DNA of 64,000 bases from Gambelia wislizenii (lineage: Eukaryota > Chordata > Lepidosauria > Squamata > Crotaphytidae), in assembly GCA_030847615.1 (NCBI GenBank), contig JAUMIR010000005.1, positions 243,326,645 through 243,390,644 on the forward strand, written 5' to 3'. This document shows, piece after piece, positions 33,738-43,956 of the stretch. The translations under genes were made by a program, and so were the position numbers. How positions within the stretch are numbered: the first letter of the stretch is position 1; every line of letters begins with the position of its first letter. The notes below the pieces were generated by a model, which saw nothing but the letters and a program-made list of their open reading frames with translations, had not been told where the DNA came from and did no database searches.

Positions 33738-36700
33738 CTAGCTTGCAATTGGCGTCAGCTGAGGCCGGGGATGGAGTGGGGGCGGAAATTGGAGTTGTGC
33801 TGGGGAAAGGGAGGTATGGTCGGAACAGAGTGAACAGATGGTACAAAAGAAGGCGGGATCGCTGTTTGTTAGCTATCCCACCTTCAGTTCACCCTGTTTC
33901 CCGGAATGGATTGGAGAGCGTACCAAACATTCCACAGAACCTTACTTTGCTCCTCTGCAATGCCAGGTCGGTTAAGAATAAAACTCATATTATTTACGAT
34001 CTACTTTTGGATGAGGATGCCGACCTGGCTTGCTTCACAGAAACCTGGCTGGGAGAGGATAGCGCTGTCACATGGGCGCAGGCCCTCCCAGCCGGGTATT
34101 CTGTCAGTGAGCAGGTGAGGGGAAGTGGGCGGGGGGGCGGAGTGGCTCTGGTTTATAAGAACAATCTGACCTTGACCAGGATACCTGTCCGAAACACAGT
34201 CCACTTTGAGTGTATGTACCTTAGCCTGAGGACCAGGGATAGTTTGGGGATTCTGCTAGTATACCGACCACCCCGTTGTCTAGCAGACTCCCTAACCGAG
34301 CTGACACAGCTGGTCTCAGAGTTGCTCTTGGAGTCTCCCAGACTTTTAGTTTTGGGGGACTTCAACATTCCACTTGAGAACAGCTTGACAAATTTGACTG
34401 GTGCAGCTCGGGAGTTCATGGAAACCATGACAAACATGGGCCTATCCCAAAGGGTCATCGGGCCCACACATTGTGCGGGTCATACCCTCGATGCGGTCTT
34501 CAGCACGGAACAGGAATATCCGTGGGCGGAGGTTATAAAAACCACCGCATTGTCATGGACGGATCATTTCCTGGTCAAGACTGAACTAAGAGCCACTGTC
34601 TGCCCCACCGGGGGTGGTGGACCTATTAGAATGGTCCGCCCTCGAAGGCTAATGGAACCAATAGGATTCCAGAAAGCCTTGGAGGGTTTAATGGTTGGTA
34701 ACGCCGGTGACCCTGTCGAAACTTTGGTTAATACCTGGAACAACGATCTTACCAAGGCTATCGACACGATCGCTCCCAAGCGTCCTTTCCAACCCGCTTC
34801 AAACCGTAAGCCATGGTATACAGCAGAGCTTAGGAAAATGAAGCGGGTTGGACAACGACTAGAGCGCAACTGGCGGAAAACTCGACTCTTATCCGACAGG
34901 ACTCGTCATAGGAACTTTCTTTGGTCCTATCGAGAGGCAATACGTGCAGCACAGCGATCCTTCTCCTCTGCACGTATTGCGTCTGCAGAGTCCCGTCCAG
35001 CAGAGCTGTTTAGGGTGGTAAGGGAGATGACGCAGGTTATTCCTGCGCAGAACCCGTTGCTTAACCCAACGACGGCCTGCTGTGACGCGTTTAACAATTT
35101 CTTTGCAGATAAAATCTCTCAGATAAGAGCCAACTTAGATACCAGTAATTTGGCAGAAACAATTGACGAGGTGTCCAGCAACTCCGTTGATGTCAGTTTA
35201 CTGGATCAATTTCAATCTGTGAGTACTGAGGACGTGGACAAGCTACTTGGTAGGGTTAGGAAGACGACCTGCCCTCTCGATCCTTGCCCTTCATGGCTGG
35301 CCATCCAGGGGGGGACTGCCTTGATGATGTTCCTTAAGGACATCATCAATGCATCCCTCAGAGAAGGATGTGTTCCATCTTGTTTAAAGGAAGCAGCCGT
35401 TAGGCCGCTCCTGAAAAAATCTTCCCTTGACCCCCTGGACATGAACAACTATAGGCCGGTTTCTATGTTACCATTCTTGAGCAAAGTGATCGAGAGGGCA
35501 GTTGCGCTTCAACTCCAAGTGGTTTTGGATGAAACCGATTATCTAGACCCATTTCAAACTGGCTTTAGGACGGGATTTGGAGTTGAGACTGCCATGGTTG
35601 CCTTGACTGATGACCTGCGTCTAAGCATTGACAGGGGTAGTGTGACCCTGTTGGTGCTTCTGGACCTCTCAGCGGCTTTCGATACAATAGATCATAGCAT
35701 CCTCTTGGATCGCTTGAGGGGGTTAGGAATCGGAGGCACTGCGCTCCAGTGGTTCCGGTCCTTCCTCTCGGGCAGGTCCCAGAGGGTGTTGCTCGGGGAC
35801 AGCTGCTCCAGCAGAAAGGAGCTTACTTGTGGTGTTCCACAGGGTGCCATCCTGTCCCCGATGCTGTTTAACATTTATATGAAGCCGCTGGGTGAGATTA
35901 TTCGCAGTTATGGGGCTGGGTGTTATCAGTACGCTGATGACACCCAGATCTATTTCTCCTTGCCCCGATCATCGGCCTCGAATTCCGATGGCGTCTCTCC
36001 TCTTAATGATTGTCTTAAAGCAGTAATGGGCTGGATGAGGAAAAACAGATTGAGATTAAATCCAGATAAAACGGAGGTGCTCACGGTAGCGGCCCCCAAA
36101 CCAGGAGTTGGGTTGCAACCTCCAGTCCTGGACGGGGTCACACTCTCCGTTAAGGACTGTGTTCGCAGTCTGGGGGTGCTCCTTGATTCATCGCTTCAGA
36201 TGACGAGTCAAGTGAATGCGACAGTCAGGAGCGCCTGTTATCAGCTTCGGCTGATACGCCAGCTGCGCCATTTCCTGGAAGTAAGGGACCTCGAGACTGT
36301 GGTGCACGCGCTGGTAACCTCCCGTCTAGATTTCTGCAATGCGCTCTACATGGGGCTGCCCTCATGCTTGGTCCGGAAACTTCAGTTGGTACAAAATATG
36401 GCAGCCAGAGTGGTCTCAGGAACATCTCGGAGAGACCATATAACTCCAGTACTAAAATCTCTCCACTGGCTGCCAATCAGTTTCCGGGCCCAGTATAAGG
36501 TGTTGGTTATTACCTTTAAAGCCCTAAATGGCTTGGGTCCAACTTATCTCCGGAACCGCCTCCTCCCATACAATCCTCCCCGCGCACTCCGGTCCTCTGG
36601 GAGGAATTTGCTTCAGCCACAAAAATCTAGGCTGTCTGCAACCTCCCAGAGGGCCTTTTCGGTAGTCGCCCCCAAATTGTGGAATGACCTGCCGAATGAG

Positions 36701-36778
36701 ATCCGTCAGATAACGAGCCTGAGTGGCTTTAAAAAAGCACTAAAGACGGATCTCTTTCGGCAGGCCTTTCCTAATTAG
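33674..36778 (+). CDS. L2-type ORF2: endonuclease-reverse transcriptase
   Basis: Enzyme for target-primed retrotransposition. The frame is open for 1034 codons. The APE-like endonuclease spans about residues 90-305: CNARSVKN (Asn96), ETWLG (Glu123), VYRPPR (Tyr197), LGDFNIP (Asp229, Asn231), HTLDAVF (Asp273) and SWTDHFL (Asp297, His298). All expected catalytic residues are present. The RT spans about 570-830: NNYRPVSMLPFLSKVIERA, DLSAAFDTIDHSIL (Asp664), TCGVPQGAILSPMLFN and YQYADDTQIY (Asp755, Asp756). The C-terminal part has the CR1/L2 'LDFCNALYMGLP' and 'HWLPISFRAQYKVL' blocks. The first codon used here is GTG inside the last monomer, and the first in-frame ATG encodes residue 181, within the endonuclease. 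The true start is therefore unresolved (non-AUG, reinitiation, or a lost ATG). Confidence 0.9.
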   Translation: MAGILSHSHTPQEHQPAARGTPSLQLASAEAGDGVGAEIGVVLGKGRYGRNRVNRWYKRRRDRCLLAIPPSVHPVSRNGLESVPNIPQNLTLLLCNARSVKNKTHIIYDLLLDEDADLACFTETWLGEDSAVTWAQALPAGYSVSEQVRGSGRGGGVALVYKNNLTLTRIPVRNTVHFECMYLSLRTRDSLGILLVYRPPRCLADSLTELTQLVSELLLESPRLLVLGDFNIPLENSLTNLTGAAREFMETMTNMGLSQRVIGPTHCAGHTLDAVFSTEQEYPWAEVIKTTALSWTDHFLVKTELRATVCPTGGGGPIRMVRPRRLMEPIGFQKALEGLMVGNAGDPVETLVNTWNNDLTKAIDTIAPKRPFQPASNRKPWYTAELRKMKRVGQRLERNWRKTRLLSDRTRHRNFLWSYREAIRAAQRSFSSARIASAESRPAELFRVVREMTQVIPAQNPLLNPTTACCDAFNNFFADKISQIRANLDTSNLAETIDEVSSNSVDVSLLDQFQSVSTEDVDKLLGRVRKTTCPLDPCPSWLAIQGGTALMMFLKDIINASLREGCVPSCLKEAAVRPLLKKSSLDPLDMNNYRPVSMLPFLSKVIERAVALQLQVVLDETDYLDPFQTGFRTGFGVETAMVALTDDLRLSIDRGSVTLLVLLDLSAAFDTIDHSILLDRLRGLGIGGTALQWFRSFLSGRSQRVLLGDSCSSRKELTCGVPQGAILSPMLFNIYMKPLGEIIRSYGAGCYQYADDTQIYFSLPRSSASNSDGVSPLNDCLKAVMGWMRKNRLRLNPDKTEVLTVAAPKPGVGLQPPVLDGVTLSVKDCVRSLGVLLDSSLQMTSQVNATVRSACYQLRLIRQLRHFLEVRDLETVVHALVTSRLDFCNALYMGLPSCLVRKLQLVQNMAARVVSGTSRRDHITPVLKSLHWLPISFRAQYKVLVITFKALNGLGPTYLRNRLLPYNPPRALRSSGRNLLQPQKSRLSATSQRAFSVVAPKLWNDLPNEIRQITSLSGFKKALKTDLFRQAFPN

Positions 36779-37036
36779 ATCCCGGCCTCAGGGGATCCTG
36801 GCCTCTTCTAGGCTGCTGGCCATTTATTATATTTTATTGTATTTATAGTTTTAAATGTGATTTTAGATTAGTTGTTTTTAATTTATATTTGTTTAATGTT
36901 TTTTTATGGGGGAGGGTGGGAGTGGGGGTGTTTAGGGATTTTATTTGTATTGTATTTTAAATTCTGTAAGCCGCCCCGATTGTTTTAACAGAGGGGCGGG
37001 GTATAAATAAATTTTATTATTATTATTATTATTATA
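36779..37036 (+). other. L2 3' UTR, terminal hairpin and (ATT)n tail
   Basis: Holds a T-rich UTR, then a stem of ccgcccc (36971-36977) with ggggcgg (36993-36999), then 'tataaataaa' and (ATT)n to 37036. Such a hairpin with a short-repeat end is the part a CR1/L2-group RT recognises to start cDNA synthesis. The SINE at 55862-56085 ends in a closely related hairpin. Confidence 0.8.
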
Positions 37037-37037
37037 T

Positions 37038-37068
37038 TTACTGCTCCAATGACATGGGAGCCATCAAC
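37038..37068. repeat. Palindromic MITE, last piece
   Basis: The sequence 'tactgctccaatgacatggg', 'agccatcaa' is the right terminal arm of the MITE started at 28827 and interrupted twice. Confidence 0.6.
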
Positions 37069-37967
37069 CTAACTGATAGTGGTTATTAGCACTTTCTGAC
37101 ACTCTCATGTTTGACTCAGCTCTGAGACGCTCTTCAAATGAATAGCTCTTCCTGCCAGCTGGCTTTGTTAAGTTTATATTATTTTTCTTCTTCCACCCTC
37201 ATTAACTGTAGTATTCATGACAATCACTTATTGAAAGGTATAATTTTCTTGCCTGCGAGGTAATAGCCTGGTTTTGTTTTCTGCCAAATCCAATGGATTA
37301 TTTACTGTTTTTTTCTTGTCATTCACTGTGGTTTCTGCTCCTGACATTGGTTCTGCTGATGGGTTCCATAGATGCAGAAGGCATGAAGGAATCCATTCCA
37401 TCATTCAAGTTGATTCATTTATTGGAATGTCTGGCTTATCCTATCCTGAGACCTCAATAAAATTATAACATTAAAAGAGAAGTTCAAAGTCAGCATGCAT
37501 CACCTTCCTATTTAATGGAGTTCATGGGTTTCAGTGGTTCACTGTAACTGTATATTCTTCCAAGGGAAATGCAAGTACCAATGCACCCTGAGTTTTCTTA
37601 TGTACTTCTCTGTAAGGAGCTCTAGTGCAATCCAAGAACAGTGTGCTACTGCTGAGGTGGCCACTTGTGCATCCTCCCAAAAGAGGATACATTTCTGCAT
37701 AAAAATGGCATGTGTTTTTATCTAGGTGTGTACCTATATACATAAACATATTTTGCTGTAATTTAAAAAGAAACACAAGATATCTCACACTTGAGGGGCA
37801 GGTGACCCAAGTCCTTTCACAGACTAGTGTCCAGATATACCTCAAAGGCCCTTATTTACCCTTCTTAGGATGCTGTATCATGAAACTGGACTTGGCCTCA
37901 GCAACCCTTACTTCTATAGAACTAGCTATAGAATGTTGAACTTGGTTGATGTATGCATGCATGTTTA
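37069..37967. other. No recognised feature
   Basis: Several ORFs of 60-105 codons in both directions lack recognisable domains. Nothing is supportable. Confidence 0.4.
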
Positions 37968-38530
37968 TCATAGAATCATAGAATTGCAGAGTTGGAAGAG
38001 ACCACAAGGGCCATCCAGTCCAACCCCCTGCCATGCAGGAAATCATGATCAAAGCATCCCCGACAGATGGCAATCCAGCCTCTGTTTAAAGACCTCCAAG
38101 GAAGGAGACCCCACCACGCTCCGAGGGAGTGTGTTCCACTGCCGAACAGCTCTCACTGTCAAAATGTTCCTCCTAATGTTGAGGTGGAATCTCTGTTCCT
38201 GGAGCTTGCATCCATTGCTCCGTGTTCCAGTCTCTGGAGCAGCAGAAAACAAGCCTGCTCCATCCTCAGCGTGACATCCCCTCAAATACTTAAACAGGGC
38301 TATCATATCGCTTCTTAACCGTCTTTTTTTCCAGGCTAAACATACCCAGCTCCCTAAGTCTCTCCTCATAAGGCATGGTTTCCAGACCTTTCACCATTTT
38401 AGTGGCACTTCTCTGGACACGCTCCAATTTGTCAATATCCTTTTTGAATTGTGGTGCCCAGAACTGGACACAGTATTCTAAGTGAGGTCTGACCAAGGCA
38501 GAAGAGAGTGGCACTACTACTTCCCTTGAT

Positions 38531-38950
38531 CTAGACACTACTTCTATTGATACAGCCCAAAATCGCGTTGGCCTTTTTAACTGCCACATCACACTGTTGG
38601 CTCATGTTCAACTTGTGGTCTACTAGGACTCCTAGATCCCTTTCGCACGTAGTCTCATTCAGCCAGGTCTCTCCCATCCTATATTTATGCATTTCATTTT
38701 TCCGCCCTAAATGCAGTACTTTACATTTCTCCGTATTGAATTTCATTTTGTTAGCTTTGGCCCAGCTCTCCAGTCTATCCAGGTCATTCTGAATTTTGAT
38801 CCTGTCCTCTAGGGTATTAGCTACTCCTCCTAATTTGGTGTCATCTGCAAATTTGATAAGTATGCCCCTAATTCCCTCATCCAAGTCATTGATAAAGATG
38901 TTGAATAGCACTGGGCCCAGGACAGAACCCTGTGGCACCCCACTGGTCAC
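38531..38950 (-). pseudogene. CR1 RT, C-terminal catalytic part
   Basis: Contains [40 protein letters not shown] and the thumb block [18 protein letters not shown]. The upstream palm part with [20 protein letters not shown] is in the adjacent frame at 38957-39148. The downstream C-terminal part is at 38049-38592 in two frames. Confidence 0.9.
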
Positions 38951-39161
38951 ATCTTTCTAAGATGAAGAGGAGCCACTGCTGAGCACCCTTTGGGTTCGGC
39001 TGGTCAACCAATTACAAATCCATTGAACAGTTAACTTGTCTAGCCCACATTTTACAAGCTTGTTTGCAAGAATGTCATGGGGAACCTTGTCAAAGGCCTT
39101 ACTGAAATCAAGGTATGCGATGTCCACAGCATTCCCTTCATCTACCAAGCTGGTAACTTTA

Positions 39162-39884
39162 TCAAAAAAAAGAGATCAGATTAGTCTGGCATGACTTGTT
39201 TCTCTGAAACCCATGTTGACTTTTTGTGATTATGGCATTGCCTTCTAAATGTTCACAGACTCTCTGTTTAATGATCTGCTCTAGAATCTTCCCTGGTATT
39301 GATGTCAGACTAACTGGACGATAATTGTTGGGATCCTCTTTTTTCCCCTTTTTGAAGATGGGAACAACGTTTGCCCTCCTCCAGTCTGCTGGGACTTCTC
39401 CTGTTCTCCAGGAGTTCTCAAAGATTATTGCCAATGGCTCTGAGATTATATTTGCCAGCTCTTTTAATACTCTTGGATGTAGTTCATCTGGTCCTGGAGA
39501 TTTAAATTCATTTAGATTAAGAAGGTATTCCTGTACTACCTCTTTACTTATTTTGAGCTGGATTTCCCCTATTGTGTCCTCTGTTCCATTCTCCTCAGGT
39601 TGGTCCTCCTTTTCCTTTTCTGAAAACACTGAGGCAAAGAAGGTGTTGAGTAATTCTGCCTTTTCTCTGTCCCCTGTTAGCATTTTGCCATCTTCTCCAC
39701 GTAGTGGCCCTATCATTTCCTTCTTCCTCCTTTTGCTGTGGACATACCCCAAAAAACCCTTTTTATTGTTCTTAACCTCCCTAGCAAGCCTGAGCTCATT
39801 CTGCGCTTTAGCTTTTCTGACTTTACTCCTACACGTGTTTGCTATCTGTTTGTATTCTTCTTTGGTGATTCCCCCCTTTTCCAT
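39162..39884 (-). pseudogene. CR1 RT N-terminal part
   Basis: A 240-codon piece between endonuclease and the RT palm. It shows LLNTFFASVFSEKEKEDQPE, LNEFKSPGPDELHPRVLKEL, SWRTGEVPADWRRANVVPIF, KKGKKEDPNNYRPVSLTSIP and GFQRNKSCQTNLISFF, all typical of CR1 RT fingers. The next residues of the palm are lost by a frameshift into 39148-38957. Confidence 0.9.
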
Positions 39885-40555
39885 TTCCTATACATGTTCC
39901 GTTTAAAACTTAGCTCCGTTGAAAGTTCTTTAGTCATCCATCCTGGTTTCTTGAGACACCTCCCATTTTTCTTCCTCAATGTTACTGTTTGAAATTGTGC
40001 CTTCAGTATCTCCCTTTTGAGAAAGTCCCATCCGTCTTGAGGTCTCTTCTCTTTTAGTATTCCTGACCATGGGATCACCCCCAGTATTTCCCTGAGTTTA
40101 TTGAAATCAGCTCTCCTAAAGTCAAGAATGCGTGTCTGACTATGCCTGGCTTCTCCTTTCCATTGTATAACAAACTCCAGGAGAACATGATCACTCTCAC
40201 CTAAGGATCCCACCACTTGCACCCCATTAACCAGGTCATCTCTGTTGGTTAGGATCAGATCTAAAATAGCTGACCCCCTTGTTGCCTCTTCCACCTTTTG
40301 GACCATGAAATTGTCTTCCAGGCATGTAAGGAATTTGCTAGACCTTGAAGTTTTGGCTGAGTTAGATTGCCAGCAAATCTCAAGATAGTTGAAGTCACCC
40401 ATAACTACTACATCTCTCCTTTCTGCATGTGTGTTCATCTGTTCTAGAAAGGCATCATCCAATTCCTCCGTCTGATTTGGGGGTCTGTAGTAGAGTCCCA
40501 GAATAACATCCCTGTTGTTTCCCTCCCCTTTAATTTTTATCCAGATGCTCTCCAC
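39842..40555 (-). pseudogene. CR1 endonuclease, C-terminal half
   Basis: Contains VILGLYYRPPNQTEELDDAF (Tyr), VVVMGDFNYLEI (Asp/Asn pair), SAILDLILTNRDDLV (Asp) and LGESDHVLLEFVI (the SDH catalytic end). The N-terminal half is in another frame at 40537-41112. Residues past 280 continue into the linker KPGWMTKELSTELSFKRNMY. Confidence 0.9.
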
Positions 40556-41112
40556 CTGGTATTGATGTCATGGATCACTTCACTGGTGTAAATATCCCTG
40601 ACATTTAATGCTATTCCTCCTCCTTTCCTGTTTGGCCTGTTTCTCCTATAAAGGTTATACCCCTCTATTCCTACATTCCAATCATGAGACTCGTCCCACC
40701 AGGTTTCAGTAATGCCTATTATATCATATTTGTTTTGTAGTGCGAGGAGTTCAAGTTCATCTTGCTTATTTCCCATGCTCTGTGCATTAGTGTAGAGACA
40801 TCTGAGACCGTGTGTTCCCTTTACTTGCTCCCTGTTCAAGTTTTTTTGCCTCCCACTGTTGGGTCCTTGCGCTGTTTGCCTTGTTCCCTCTATGACAGTT
40901 TGACTATTTTCTCCAGCCCTTTTGCCTTCCAGAATACTGTCTCCCTCCTCCATTTGACTCAGTTTAAAGCCCTCCTGATCAAATTCTTGAGACTGTTGGC
41001 AAAAATGTTTCTTCCAGCTGTTGTAAGATGCACCCCATCTCTTGCCAGAAGTCCCCCCGCATGGAAGCGCAGTCCATGATCCAAGAATCCAATTTGTTCT
41101 CGGTGACACCAT
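40537..41112 (-). pseudogene. CR1 endonuclease, N-terminal half
   Basis: After about 95 residues that overlap ORF1 in another frame, the text becomes LRCLYTNAQSMGNKQDELEL (the Asn-containing first endonuclease motif), then IGITETWWDESHDW (catalytic Glu) and RPNRKGGGIALNVRD. It loses frame near 40545, where the next half begins. Confidence 0.88.
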
Positions 41113-41291
41113 CTACGGAGCCAGTTGTTTACGTTGGCTATTTTCCTCTCCCTTCTTGGACCATGCCCTTCAACTGGCAGAAGAGACGAGATGACAACCT
41201 GTGCGTCCATTTCTTTCAGCTTCCTTCCCAGGGCCTCATAATCTCTTCTGATCTTGGGAAAGGACAGTATCATATAAGGACAGTAAGCCAC
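40959..41291 (-). pseudogene. CR1 ORF1 C-terminus (esterase-like)
   Basis: A 110-codon frame with KLKEMDAQVVISSLLPVEGH, IANVNNWLRRWCHREQIGFL, and the block LLARDGVHLTTAGRNIFANS. The D-x-x-H of this last block matches the catalytic Asp/His end of SGNH/GDSL-type esterases, which are known in CR1 ORF1 proteins. The N-terminal part with the nucleophile Ser block is missing because the element is 5' truncated there. It overlaps the endonuclease frame, as expected for the ORF1/ORF2 junction. Confidence 0.75.
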
Positions 41292-41297
41292 AAGTAG

Positions 41298-41540
41298 GGA
41301 TGGAAGGGTGTTCCCGGTTCTGTCCCCTTATTATTCAATGGGTTTGCAGTGTTCTGAGTTCCACTGCTCCTCAGTTTCAGAACTCAAGCATACATTAAGC
41401 CCAATGGCTTTCTATGTTATATTTTGTAATTTGAATTACTGGTATTCCTTAAATATACTAAGGTTGCAATCCAGTGGCCACTGACCTGGAAGTAAGCCCC
41501 ATTGAACTCTGTGGGACTTCTGAGTACTGTATATGCATAT
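41298..41540. other. No recognised feature
   Basis: Non-repetitive AT-rich flank. Confidence 0.4.
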
Positions 41541-41675
41541 GTGAAGTCGAAAGCTTTCACAGCCGGCTTCCATATATTTTCCTTTGCTTTTTCCCAGGCT
41601 GTGAGGCCATGTTCTGGAAGAGTTTACTTCTGACGTTTCGCCTGCATCTGTGGCTGGCATCTTCAGAGGAAAATC
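41541..41675 (-). repeat. PLE terminal-repeat fragment
   Basis: Plus-strand text 'gtcgaaagctttcacagccg', 'ggctgtgaggccatgttctg', 'tctgacgtttcgcctgcatc', 'tgtggctggcatcttcagag' is the PLE terminal repeat. It is solitary, with no coding part. Confidence 0.8.
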
Positions 41676-41789
41676 TATATATGCATATGATTGCATTGTA
41701 ACAAGACCCTGAAGATGGTGGAGCGCTGATATAATATGACCCACAACCATCAGAAGGCAGAACATTCTTTTATTTTAGAACATTCTTCT

Positions 41790-41930
41790 AAAACAAGGAT
41801 GTGGCTCAATAGATATTTTTGGACTTCACCTCCCATGGTTCCGCAATCTTGGCTATATTGGCTAGGGCTGATGGGATCCAAACAATATTTAGAAGGCCAC
41901 ATGTCCCCCATCTCTTCTGTAGAATAGTCT
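41790..41930. repeat. Palindromic MITE, diverged
   Basis: Contains 'ttttggacttcacctcccat', 'ggctatattggctagggctg', 'atgggatccaaacaatattt' and 'agaaggccacatgtccccca', matching the 14130-14285 foldback family. Confidence 0.5.
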
Positions 41931-42361
41931 AGAAGCCACCCCAAATTGGCTGTGATCTAACTTCAGATGTATGATGGTATGAATAATATTCTTTAGGCCT
42001 GATCTGGACAAAAAAAAAATATTCCAAACATTTCACCAGTTGGATGCATTCCCTTAATTTTTTTTTCCTGAGAGAGATATAGTTTTTAAAGGTTCAGTTC
42101 CCTTGCATGTAGTTTCTTCCTTTCTATGTCATTAACAAGCCTCTCAACCCATTAACTTTCAAGCAATTAACTATTAATGGTGGATTAACAATTAATTCTC
42201 TCTGACGTCCACCCTAATTTAATTGCTCCCTTTCTGGACCCCTTTAATTTTCTTAAAATTCGTCTTTCAGCCTGCTAATATTAACACTTGATTAACAATT
42301 AAATCATAAACCTAAACCCAATTGCTAGTTCCAGCTATAATTTATTCATTGAATCAATAGC
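41931..42361. other. No recognised feature
   Basis: Very AT-rich with repeated 'attaac/gttaat' words at 42130-42310. No gene. Confidence 0.4.
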
Positions 42362-42448
42362 TGAATAATAAGTAAACACTTCTATTTATTATTTATTTAT
42401 TTAATATCCTTCCACCCTCCTTGCATAGGACTCAAGGTGGATTACATA

Positions 42449-42677
42449 CAGTCAGCCCTCCATATCCATGAATTCTCCATCCATGGATTCAACCATCTAC
42501 AGCTTGAAAATATTAAAAAATATTAATAATCCAAAAATCAAACTTTGATTTTGCCACCTTGTGTAAGGGACATCATTTTACTGCACCATTGTATATAGTA
42601 GGACTTGAGCATCCGTGGATTTTGGTATCCACAGCAGGTCCCAGAACTAAACCCCAGTGGATACCAAGGGCCCACTG
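42449..42677 (+). mobile_element. Tc1/mariner-type MITE, family A
   Basis: TIRs cagtcagccctccatatccat ... gggcccactg, flanked by TA on both sides (42447-42448, 42678-42679). The internal 'tattaaaaaatattaataat' and 'gacttgagcatccgtggatt' match the copies at 55508-55737 and 61230-61459. Confidence 0.75.
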
Positions 42678-43577
42678 TACAATTAAAACAAAGTACAAAA
42701 AAAACCCCTATTTGTACAGAAGTTAAAAACAATCAAACCTTTGTGTTGAAAACTTGAAGTTAAAGCAGTTTAAAATATAATAAAAAGGTAAAAACACAGG
42801 GCTCATCTACATTATCAAACCCCCTCAGTCCCATGTGAATGCTTCCAAATCTGTGGTGATCCAGCCACGTGTGGCATGGGCTTTCCCCTGAAACTAGGAC
42901 TATCTGGCCACATGCTGCATGGACCAGATTCACAGCATTTTGGGGTAGCTTACCTAGATATGCAGTATGTGGGATTCGGAGTTTTCCCCATATTTTTGTC
43001 CACTGCTGCAGCTGCCGCTGCCACCGCAACCCATTTGAAAGCTCGAGAGGCAGTTCCTGGCTGAAGGGAGAGGTTTTGTCCCTTTCCTTGGCTTGGTAGT
43101 GCTGCCTCCATTTGCTCTGCTCACCCATCTCTTTCTTCAAATGCTTCCATTGCTTTCTCCAAGCGCTTCTTCCTGCGACAGGAGAGTGGGCAGAGCCAGT
43201 GCTGCCAAGCCAGGGGAAGGGAGAAAACCTCTCCCTTCATCCAGGAACTACCTATGGAGCTTTCAAATTAGTTGCGGTGGTGGTGCCGGTGGTGGCAGAC
43301 AAAACTCTGCAGGTAAGGTACCCCACGTCTCTGTGGAGAATAATAATGCACAGGGCTTTGGGGGGGGGGAATGGAGAGGCATGTGGACAAAGCTTCATTT
43401 GGAGTTTTTTTTATTATTCTTTTTTCAGTTACATTCCATTACAAAACAAACAAGTCTGCATATATGTCTTTGTATGTCATTTCTCTTCTTTATATTTTTT
43501 CCATACATACATTTATTCTCTAATACCTTTCTCTCAAAATCTGTAACTTCTTTTCTATAAAATTCAAATCTTATTGA

Positions 43578-43745
43578 GGATTATTTATTTATTTATTTAT
43601 TTGTACCCCGCTCTTCAGCCACAAGGCTATCAGAGCGGCTTACAAATTGTTTCAAGCAATAGCTATTTACATATCTACACTGCATTAAACAGTTTCCAAT
43701 GTGTGTTAGCTAATTGCCCTCACAAGCTGGGTACTCAATAATAAA
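43578..43745 (-). mobile_element. SINE 3' half (MIR-like/L2-tailed family)
   Basis: The sequence (ttta)n 'tgtaccccgctcttcagcca', 'caaggctatcagagcggctt', 'acactgcattaaacagtttc', 'gctaattgccctcacaagct', 'gggtactca' is the reverse complement of the 55900-56085 copy. Confidence 0.75.
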
Positions 43746-43956
43746 GCTTCTTTGACTCTTTCTTCTTCCCCCTTCCTTTTTCCTTCCTCTAATTTATATT
43801 GCTTTAGCTCTTTTCTATTTCTTCCTTTTCCGTTGCCCACCTATCTAATCTCTTTTCTTGCTAGCTTCTAAGCTTGATTGTCTCCTTATTTGTAATATCT
43901 TTTCACCCTCAAATTGTCTCAATTTTATTTCCTTCTTTCCTTTTTCCCATTTGACC

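Larger units (their letters stand above)
32412..37036 (+). mobile_element. Nearly full-length L2-clade LINE
   Basis: Plus-strand element with all expected parts: a tandem 5' monomer array (32412-33737), a short unique 5' segment, a single endonuclease-RT frame (33674-36778), a 3' UTR, a GC hairpin and an (ATT)n tail. The protein order (AP endonuclease, RT) and its motif flavour (AAFDTIDHSILLDRL, YADDTQIY) fit L2/CR1-group elements, and the hairpin plus short-repeat 3' end fits L2. It sits in a palindromic MITE whose right remainder follows at 37038. The lack of stops in about 3 kb suggests recent insertion. No ORF1 is recognised between the monomers and ORF2. Confidence 0.88.
37968..41297 (-). 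mobile_element. Long CR1 LINE (5'-truncated in ORF1)
   Basis: Minus-strand CR1 of about 3.3 kb with its 3' tail at the plus-strand left (tcatagaatcatagaattgc, 37968 on). In element order it has the ORF1 C-terminus with an esterase-type end (41291-40959), endonuclease (41112-39842 in two frames), RT (39884-38531 in three frames) and the C-terminal domain plus 3' UTR (38592-37968). Frameshifts and in-frame breaks at about 40545, 39860, 39155 and 38560 show it is dead. The nearly complete 3' UTR and moderate divergence indicate a middle-aged copy. No TSD is seen. Confidence 0.92.

Noticed and set aside
39325..39906. 193-codon plus-strand ORF
   Set aside because: Antisense of CR1 RT; the minus strand has the conserved motifs.
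43093..43560. Overlapping 144-155-codon ORFs
   Set aside because: They cross from the DNA transposon into the L1 3' end; a chance read-through.
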